Positions 7,539-13,177 of a stretch of DNA of 18,074 bases are shown one piece after another (positions within the stretch are counted from its first letter, which is position 1; each line of letters starts with the position of its first letter). The DNA comes from Actinomycetes bacterium (GTDB lineage Bacteria > Actinomycetota > Actinomycetes > Actinomycetales > Microbacteriaceae): NCBI GenBank assembly GCA_023432005.1, contig JAEYVF010000114.1, positions 1 through 18,074 on the forward strand, read 5' to 3'. The notes under the pieces were generated by a model. The model was not told where the DNA came from. It saw only the letters and a program-made list of their open reading frames with translations, and ran no database searches. A program made the translations under genes and the position numbers.

Positions 7539-7544
7539 TAGGCT
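7539..7544 (+). promoter_or_regulatory. -10 box for a leaderless DUF3000-rnd transcript
   Basis: TAGGCT fits TANNNT, and its last base lies seven positions before the GTG at 7551. This is the spacing at which transcription would begin on the start codon itself. No Shine-Dalgarno sequence precedes the GTG. Leaderless mRNAs of this form are common in actinobacteria. No clear -35 element is seen. Confidence 0.5.
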
Positions 7545-7550
7545 TCCCTC

Positions 7551-8147
7551 GTGACCACCCCCGAGTCCGGCGCCGACGTCCCCGCGGAGTTCGCTCGCGC
7601 CGTCACGTCCATGCGGTCGGCGCAGCCGCGACCCGAGATGGAGGTCGTCGAGATCCCGTCCCCCTCGGGCGTCGCCCCGCACTCGTTCGCCCTCGCGGCG
7701 GATGTGCGCCCGACGGTCCACGGCATCGACTCGGTTCTCGGCACCGGCCGTTTCGTGCTCCTGTACGACCCCGAGGAGCCCGAGGCGTGGGGCGGCGCGT
7801 TCCGCGTCGTCGCCTACGCGCAGGCTCCCCTCGAGACCGAGATCGGCGTGGATCCGTTCATCGCCGAGGTGACCTGGTCGTGGCTCGTCGACGCCCTCGA
7901 CGCGCGAGGCGCCGCCTACAGCGCCCCCTCGGGCACCGCCACGAAGGTGCTCTCGACGGGCTTCGGCGAGCTCGCCGGCCAGGGGGACTCCGCGCAGCTC
8001 GAGCTGCGGGCATCGTGGTCCCCCGAGACGCCCGACGTCGCGGCCCAGGTCGAGGCCTGGTGCGACCTGCTCTGCATGCTCGCGGGACTGCCGCCCTCCT
8101 CGGACGCCGTCTCCCTCCTCCCTCATCGACGGGCCCCACGTGACTGA
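7551..8147 (+). CDS. DUF3000 family protein
   Basis: A 198-residue soluble protein of the actinobacterial DUF3000 family, whose function is not known. Recognisable family stretches are the opening P-A-E-F-A-R-A-V (11-18), the central F-V-L-L-Y-D-P-E with a following A-W-G-G-x-F-R-V-V-A-Y-A, and the W-S-W-L-V-D-A-L helix near 110. There is no signal peptide or membrane helix. The gene overlaps the RNase D gene by 8 bp, a conserved neighbour in actinobacteria as far as I recall, which hints at a role tied to RNA processing. The GTG start at 7551 appears to be leaderless. Codon use is like that of its neighbours. Confidence 0.9.
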   Translation: MTTPESGADVPAEFARAVTSMRSAQPRPEMEVVEIPSPSGVAPHSFALAADVRPTVHGIDSVLGTGRFVLLYDPEEPEAWGGAFRVVAYAQAPLETEIGVDPFIAEVTWSWLVDALDARGAAYSAPSGTATKVLSTGFGELAGQGDSAQLELRASWSPETPDVAAQVEAWCDLLCMLAGLPPSSDAVSLLPHRRAPRD

Positions 8148-9369
8148 CGCACCCCCTCCGCCCACGGCTGACGCGAACCACCCCGAGGTCCACGTGATCG
8201 CCACGCGCGAGGAGTACCTCGACGCCGTGCGCGCGCTCGCGGGCGGCACGGGCCCCTTCGCCGTCGACGCCGAGCGCGCGTCCGGCTTCCGGTACTCGCA
8301 GCGGGCGTATCTCATCCAGGTATTCCGGCGCGGCGCGGGCGCCTTCCTCTTCGACCCGCCGGCCATCGGCAGCTTCGAAGAGCTGCAGGAGGTCATGCGC
8401 GATGAGGAATGGATCCTGCATGCCGCGAGCCAGGACCTCGCCTGCCTCCGCGAGGTCGGGCTCGACCCGGTCACCATCTTCGACACCGAGCTCGGAGCCC
8501 GTCTCGCGGGACTCCCCCGTGTCGGCCTCGCGACCGTCGTCGAGGACCTGCTCAGCATCCACCTCGCGAAGGCGCACTCGGCCGCCGACTGGTCGACGCG
8601 TCCGCTCCCGCAGGGCTGGCTCGTGTACGCGGCGCTCGACGTCGAGCTGCTGCCCGACCTCCGCGACCGCATCGCCGAGCTGCTGACCTCGGCGGGCAAG
8701 GACGAGATCGCCCGCCAGGAGTTCGCCGCCGTGCTCGTCAAGGAGACGCCGGTGCGGCAGGAGCCGTGGCGTCGCCTCTCGGGCATGCACGCCCTACGGA
8801 ACCCGCGTCAGCTCGCGATCGCGCGCGCGCTCTGGCTGTCACGCGACGAACTCGCGCAGGAGCTCGACAGCGCCCCCGGGCGCCTCGTACCGGATCTCGC
8901 GCTCGTCGCGGTCGCCAGGGCGCAGCCCGCGAGCAAGCGCGACCTCGCCGCCCTCAAGGAGTTCACCGGGCGCGCGAGCCGCCGCGAACTCGATCGCTGG
9001 TGGGCGGCAGTCGAGGCGGGCATGGCCGATCCCGAGCCCCCGAGCATGCGCGGCTCGGGTGACGGCGTCCCCGCCCCCCGGGTATGGGCGGAGAAGAATC
9101 CGGAGGCCGACCGTCGCCTCAAGAAGGCTCGTGCGGCCGTCACGGCGCGTGCCGAGGAGCTCGCGATCCCGGTCGAGAACATGCTGACCCCCGAGACCCT
9201 CCGTCGCGTCGCGTGGACGCCGCCCGCCGAGCTCACCCCGGCCGCGATCGCCACCGCGCTCGCCGAGCACGGAGCGCGCGCATGGCAGGTGGAGGAGCTC
9301 GCCGGTCTCATCGCCGACGCCTTTGTCGAGGCGCGCCAAGCCCCGGGCCCCACCCCCGCCGAGGCGTAG
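8140..9369 (+). CDS. rnd: Ribonuclease D (DEDDy exonuclease with HRDC domain)
   Basis: A 409-residue 3'-5' exoribonuclease of the RNase D family, which trims the 3' ends of tRNA precursors and other stable RNAs in the cytoplasm. The DEDDy residues are visible: D43-A-E45 (motif I), Q-D99-L (motif II), and Y163-A-A-L-D167 (motif III). Aspartate D115 lies in the following F-D-T-E-L stretch. The HRDC nucleic-acid-binding domain spans about 212-290, and a further C-terminal extension follows, as in other actinobacterial members. GTG at 8140 lies inside the end of DUF3000 (8-bp overlap), so the two are translationally coupled. The stop TAG is followed by a 111-bp gap before fadA with no obvious terminator hairpin. 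Confidence 0.95.
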   Translation: MTDAPPPPTADANHPEVHVIATREEYLDAVRALAGGTGPFAVDAERASGFRYSQRAYLIQVFRRGAGAFLFDPPAIGSFEELQEVMRDEEWILHAASQDLACLREVGLDPVTIFDTELGARLAGLPRVGLATVVEDLLSIHLAKAHSAADWSTRPLPQGWLVYAALDVELLPDLRDRIAELLTSAGKDEIARQEFAAVLVKETPVRQEPWRRLSGMHALRNPRQLAIARALWLSRDELAQELDSAPGRLVPDLALVAVARAQPASKRDLAALKEFTGRASRRELDRWWAAVEAGMADPEPPSMRGSGDGVPAPRVWAEKNPEADRRLKKARAAVTARAEELAIPVENMLTPETLRRVAWTPPAELTPAAIATALAEHGARAWQVEELAGLIADAFVEARQAPGPTPAEA

Positions 9370-9412
9370 TAGCTTCCGTCGAACGATTCGGCCCCGTCGC
9401 TGTAGGTCTGCA

Positions 9413-9418
9413 TAGGAT
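9413..9418 (+). promoter_or_regulatory. Possible -10 box for the fadA-fadB operon
   Basis: TAGGAT fits TANNNT and would place the transcription start near 9425, giving a leader of about 56 bases that contains GGAGG at 9472-9476. A 10-bp perfect palindrome CACCCGGGTG (9427-9436) lies just after the predicted start, a usual place for a repressor operator. No clear -35 element is seen, and a 10-bp palindrome alone is weak evidence. Confidence 0.35.
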
Positions 9419-9480
9419 CGACACGACACCCGGGTGCGCACTCGCGCGCCCGCAACCGTCCCTCGAATTGTGGAGGCATC

Positions 9481-10695
9481 GTGGCCCATTCGCCCTCGGC
9501 TCACCGCTCGGACGTCGTGTTCGTCGACGGGGTGCGCACCCCGTTCGGACGCGCCGGCGAGAAGGGCCAGTACTGGAACACCCGCGCCGACGACCTCATC
9601 GTCAAGGCGATGATCGGTCTCCTCGAGCGCAACCCCAAGCTGCCGAAGGAGCGAGTCGACGACGTCGCGATCGCAGCCACGACCCAGCAGGGCGACCAGG
9701 GCCTCACGCTCGGGCGCACCTCGGCGATCCTCGCCGGCCTGCCGCTCTCGGTGCCCGGCTACGCCGTCGACCGCATGTGCGCGGGCGCCATGACGACGGT
9801 CACGACGATCGCCGGCGCGATCGCCTTCGGCGCGTACGACATCGGCATCGCGGGTGGTGTCGAGCACATGGGTCGTCACCCCATGGGCTTCAACGCCGAC
9901 CCGAACCCCCGCTTCCTCGCGGAGAAGCTCGTGTCTCCCGACTCGCTCAACATGGGGAACACGGCCGAGCGCCTGCACGACCGCTTCCCGCAGCTCACCA
10001 AGGAGCGCAGCGACCGCTTCGCGCTCGGCAGCCAGCAGAAGGTCGCCGCGGCGTACGCCGCCGGCAAGATCCAGCCCGATCTGGTTCCGGTCGCGATCAA
10101 GACCGAGAGCGGATGGGGCCTCGCCACGCAGGACGAGGGCATGCGCCCCGAGACCACTCTCGAGGGCCTCGCGGGCCTCAAGACCCCGTTCCGCCCCCAC
10201 GGCCGTGTGACGGCGGGCAACGCCTCCCCCCTCACCGACGGGGCCACCGTCTCGCTCATCGCGAGCGCGGAGGCCGCTGCCGAGCTCGGTCTCCCCGTCA
10301 AGATGCGCATGGTCTCGTTCGCGTTCGCCGGCGTCGAGCCCGAGGTCATGGGCATCGGCCCGATCCCCTCGACCGAGAAGGCGCTGCGCAAGGCCGGCCT
10401 CTCGATCGACGACATCGGCCTCTTCGAGCTCAACGAGGCGTTCGCCGTGCAGGTGCTGTCCTTCCTCGACCACTTCGGCATCGACGACGACGACCCGCGC
10501 GTCAACCCGTGGGGCGGAGCGATCGCGATCGGCCACCCGCTCGCGTCCTCCGGCGTCCGTCTCATGATCCAGCTGGCGCGCCAGTTCGAGGAGCACCCGG
10601 AGGTGCGCTACGGCATCACCGCGATGTGCGTCGGCCTCGGTCAGGGCGGCACCGTCATCTGGGAGAACCCGCACTTCGGAAAGGGACGCAAGTGA
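9481..10695 (+). CDS. fadA: 3-ketoacyl-CoA thiolase (beta-oxidation)
   Basis: A 404-residue thiolase that cleaves 3-ketoacyl-CoA with CoA to give acetyl-CoA and a shortened acyl-CoA, the last step of beta-oxidation. The catalytic residues are all present: nucleophile C100 in V-D-R-M-C-A-G-A-M, H352 in A-I-G-H-P-L-A-S-S-G, and C383 in M-C-V-G-L-G-Q-G-G. The L-N-E-A-F-A motif is at 317-322. The length is normal. GTG start at 9481 with GGAGG four bases upstream. The stop overlaps the start of fadB as GTGA, so the two subunits of a likely trifunctional complex are translationally coupled, as in the mycobacterial FadA/FadB pair. Confidence 0.96.
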   Translation: MAHSPSAHRSDVVFVDGVRTPFGRAGEKGQYWNTRADDLIVKAMIGLLERNPKLPKERVDDVAIAATTQQGDQGLTLGRTSAILAGLPLSVPGYAVDRMCAGAMTTVTTIAGAIAFGAYDIGIAGGVEHMGRHPMGFNADPNPRFLAEKLVSPDSLNMGNTAERLHDRFPQLTKERSDRFALGSQQKVAAAYAAGKIQPDLVPVAIKTESGWGLATQDEGMRPETTLEGLAGLKTPFRPHGRVTAGNASPLTDGATVSLIASAEAAAELGLPVKMRMVSFAFAGVEPEVMGIGPIPSTEKALRKAGLSIDDIGLFELNEAFAVQVLSFLDHFGIDDDDPRVNPWGGAIAIGHPLASSGVRLMIQLARQFEEHPEVRYGITAMCVGLGQGGTVIWENPHFGKGRK

Positions 10696-12854
10696 CGAAG
10701 AGCATGCTGCCCGACTACAGCGCATCCGACTTCTCGAAGCTCGTCGCGCTCGACCCCGATGAGGTCGTCACGCGCTCGTTCGTGCGCGACATCCGCATGC
10801 CGAGCGGCAAGACCATCGCGCTGCTGACGCTCGACAACGGACGCGACTACAACCGCCCGAACACGCTCGGCCAGGCGACGCTCACCGAGCTCGGCGAGCG
10901 CCTCGACGAGCTCGCGGCGCGCGCCGCCGCGAAGGAGATCGACGCGGTCGCCGTCACCGGCAAGCAGTACATCCTGGCCGCGGGAGCGGACCTGTCGCGC
11001 GTGGGCGAGATCGAGGACTACGAGACCGGCCTGCTCATGGCACAGCTCGGCCACCAGACGCTCGGCAAGCTCGGCGAGCTCGGCGTCCCCTCGTTCGTGT
11101 TCATCAACGGCCTCGCCCTCGGCGGCGGCGTGGAGATCGCGCTCAACGCCGACTACCGCACGATCGACTCGTCGGTCCCGGCGCTCGCGCTGCCCGAGGT
11201 CTTCCTCGGCATCATCCCGGGGTGGGGCGGTGCCTGGCTGCTGCCCAACCTCATCGGCATCGAGAACGCGCTCGAGGTCGTCATCTCGAACCCCCTCAAG
11301 AACAACCGCATGCTCAAGGGTCCGCAGGCCTTCGAGCTCGGCATCGCCGACGCGATGTTCGGCCCCGCGAACTTCCTCGAGGAGTCGCTGCGCTGGGCGG
11401 ACGGCGTGCTCACCGGCTCGGTGAAGGTCAAGCGCCCGAACGAGCCCGGCAAGCTCGAGCGGCTCGCCAAGTGGGATGTCGCCATCGGGATCGCCGAGAA
11501 GACCCTCAAGAGCCGCATCGGCCAGGTGGCGAAGAGCCCCTACGTCGCTCTGGAGCTGCTCAAGGCCGCGAAGAACACCGACAAGAAGGCGGGCTTCCTC
11601 GCCGAGGACAAGGCGCTCGCCGACCTCATCTCGGGAGACCAGTTCCGCGCATCCATCTACGCCTTCAACCTGGTGCAGAAGCGCGCGAAGAAGCCGGCGG
11701 GTGCCCCCGACAAGGAGCTCGCCCAGAAGGTCACCAAGGTCGGCGTCATCGGCGCGGGTCTCATGGCGAGCCAGTTCGCGCTGCTCTTCGTGCGGCGTCT
11801 GCAGGTGCCGGTCGTCATCACCGACCTCGACCAGGCGCGTGTCGACAAGGGCCTCGCCTACATCCACGGCGAGATCGACGAGCTGCTCGGCAAGGGCCGC
11901 ATCGACTCCGACGAGGCCAACCGCCTCAAGGCGCTCGTGACCGGCACGACCGACAAGGCCGACTTCGCCGCGTGCGACTGGGTCATCGAGGCGGTCTTCG
12001 AGGAGCTCGGCATCAAGCAGGACGTCTTCGCCGACGTCGAGCAGTACATCTCCCCCGAGGCCATCCTCGCGACGAACACCTCGTCGCTCTCGGTCGAGCA
12101 GATCGGCGCGAAGCTGAAGAACCCGGAGCGCCTCGTCGGCTTCCACTTCTTCAACCCCGTCGCCGTCATGCCGCTCATCGAGGTCGTGAAGACCCCGCAG
12201 ACGACGGATGCCGCCCTCGCGACCGCGATGGCGACCGCCGCCAAGCTCAAGAAGACCGCCGTCATCACGAGCGACTCCCCCGGCTTCGTCGTGAACCGCG
12301 TGCTCGCGAAGGTGCTCGGCGAGGCGATGCACGCCGTCGAGCAGGGTGCGTCGTTCGAGGACGTGGTCGAGGCGGCGCGACCGTTCGGTCTTCCCATGGA
12401 CCCGTTCGTGCTCCTCGACCTCGTGGGCCTCAAGGTGGGGGCCCACGTGCTCGACACGCACCACGACGCGTTCCCCGAGCGGTTCTTCGACAGCCCCGCC
12501 CTCCACGAGCTCGCCGAGTACGGCGCGATCTTCGAGAAGGACGGCAAGGGCAAGATCAAGGGCTACGACAAGAAGGCGCTCGAGATCGTCAAGAAGCACC
12601 GCCCGGCGGATGCCGTGGCCCTGAGCCCCGAGCAGCTGCGCGAGCGTCTCGAGGTCGGCCTCGCCGACGAGATCCACCGCATGCTCGAGGACGGCGTCGT
12701 GGCAGCCGCCGAGGACATCGACCTCTGCATGATCATGGGTGCCGGCTGGCCGTTCCAGATGGGCGGCGCGACGCCCTACCTCGACCGCGTCGGCGCGAGC
12801 GAGAAGGCCTTCGGGGACACCTTCCACCACCCGCCCATCCGTGGGGTGAGGTAG
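10692..12854 (+). CDS. fadB: Fused enoyl-CoA hydratase / 3-hydroxyacyl-CoA dehydrogenase
   Basis: A 720-residue bifunctional beta-oxidation alpha subunit that hydrates enoyl-CoA and oxidises the 3-hydroxyacyl-CoA with NAD+. The N-terminal crotonase domain (about 25-220) shows the oxyanion stretch A-A-G-A-D (96-100) and catalytic glutamates E138 (G-G-G-V-E) and E159 (L-P-E). The dehydrogenase domain begins near 338 with the NAD-binding G-V-I-G-A-G (341-346) and has the catalytic pair H475 (G-F-H-F-F-N-P) and E487, with the same 12-residue spacing as in E. coli FadB. C-terminal helical 3HAD domains follow from about 520. GTG at 10692 overlaps the fadA stop, with AAAGGGA six bases before it; an in-frame ATG at 10704 is a less likely alternative. 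A long hairpin follows the stop codon. Confidence 0.96.
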   Translation: MTKSMLPDYSASDFSKLVALDPDEVVTRSFVRDIRMPSGKTIALLTLDNGRDYNRPNTLGQATLTELGERLDELAARAAAKEIDAVAVTGKQYILAAGADLSRVGEIEDYETGLLMAQLGHQTLGKLGELGVPSFVFINGLALGGGVEIALNADYRTIDSSVPALALPEVFLGIIPGWGGAWLLPNLIGIENALEVVISNPLKNNRMLKGPQAFELGIADAMFGPANFLEESLRWADGVLTGSVKVKRPNEPGKLERLAKWDVAIGIAEKTLKSRIGQVAKSPYVALELLKAAKNTDKKAGFLAEDKALADLISGDQFRASIYAFNLVQKRAKKPAGAPDKELAQKVTKVGVIGAGLMASQFALLFVRRLQVPVVITDLDQARVDKGLAYIHGEIDELLGKGRIDSDEANRLKALVTGTTDKADFAACDWVIEAVFEELGIKQDVFADVEQYISPEAILATNTSSLSVEQIGAKLKNPERLVGFHFFNPVAVMPLIEVVKTPQTTDAALATAMATAAKLKKTAVITSDSPGFVVNRVLAKVLGEAMHAVEQGASFEDVVEAARPFGLPMDPFVLLDLVGLKVGAHVLDTHHDAFPERFFDSPALHELAEYGAIFEKDGKGKIKGYDKKALEIVKKHRPADAVALSPEQLRERLEVGLADEIHRMLEDGVVAAAEDIDLCMIMGAGWPFQMGGATPYLDRVGASEKAFGDTFHHPPIRGVR

Positions 12855-12868
12855 CTCAGAGCACGTCC

Positions 12869-12923
12869 TGAGGTAGGCCGTCCGGAAGATAGGGCATCCG
12901 CCCGATCCGGGCGGCCTACCTCA
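12869..12923 (+). terminator. Long hairpin after fadB, probable terminator
   Basis: TGAGGTAGGCCG at 12869-12880 is perfectly complementary to 12912-12923. In RNA the stem extends inward through one U-G pair and CCGG/CCGG to about 17 bp, with a further GGGC/GCCC pairing inside the loop. It is followed by ATTTCCC, a short U-rich tail. It most likely terminates the fadAB transcript. The stem is longer than usual, and the word TGAGGTAG also overlaps the fadB stop codon at 12847-12854, so another role is possible. Confidence 0.5.
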
Positions 12924-12940
12924 TTTCCCATGCTGGGTTC

Positions 12941-13123
12941 ATGGACATCACGAGCGACTACCGCATCCTCACCCCCGGCATCCGCGACGCCGAGCTCGCC
13001 GTCGCAGCGGAGCGTGCGCGCCGCGCCCTCGAGCGCGCGGACCGCGAGCCGCGGCGTCGGACGGGCATCCTCTCCCGCCTCCGTGGGCTCGTGCCGCGCG
13101 CGCTGCGGGCGGTGACGCGCTGA
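12941..13123 (+). CDS. Small hypothetical protein (60 aa)
   Basis: I do not recognise a characterised family. The frame runs from ATG 12941 to TGA 13123 and has the almost exclusively G/C third positions seen in the real genes of this window, which supports coding. The product begins with a short acidic/polar N-terminus (M-D-I-T-S-D-Y-R), continues as an alanine- and arginine-rich helix (about 15-38), and ends in a basic amphipathic helix (44-60) that could touch membrane or nucleic acid. There is no good Shine-Dalgarno site. CATGCT (12929-12934) lies six bases before the ATG, so a leaderless start is conceivable though the box is imperfect. It sits between the fadAB hairpin and the LAL regulator and may share transcription with the latter. 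Confidence 0.6.
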   Translation: MDITSDYRILTPGIRDAELAVAAERARRALERADREPRRRTGILSRLRGLVPRALRAVTR

Positions 13124-13160
13124 CGGGCACGACGCTCGGCACGCGCGTCGGCGGGGGGTG

Positions 13161-13177
13161 GCACGATGAGATCGTGC
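13161..13177 (+). promoter_or_regulatory. Inverted repeat across the LAL regulator start codon
   Basis: GCACGAT-gag-ATCGTGC is a perfect 7-bp inverted repeat with a 3-base centre, overlapping the GTG start at 13174. It could be an autoregulatory operator, or a small hairpin covering the start codon. A three-base loop is short, which favours a protein-binding site over an RNA hairpin. Confidence 0.35.

Noticed and set aside
6882..8786. A 634-codon minus-strand frame across the hydrolase, DUF3000 and rnd
   Set aside because: It is a composition shadow spanning several real genes on both strands, with no recognisable domain.
9084..10691. Extension of the fadB frame upstream to 9084 (1256 codons in all)
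   Set aside because: The added part is an Arg/Pro/Gly-rich shadow of rnd and fadA. The true fadB start is GTG 10692, with a ribosome binding site and GTGA overlap.
10641..12830. A 729-codon minus-strand frame antisense to fadB
   Set aside because: Charged low-complexity product without motifs; fadB on the plus strand has all its catalytic residues.
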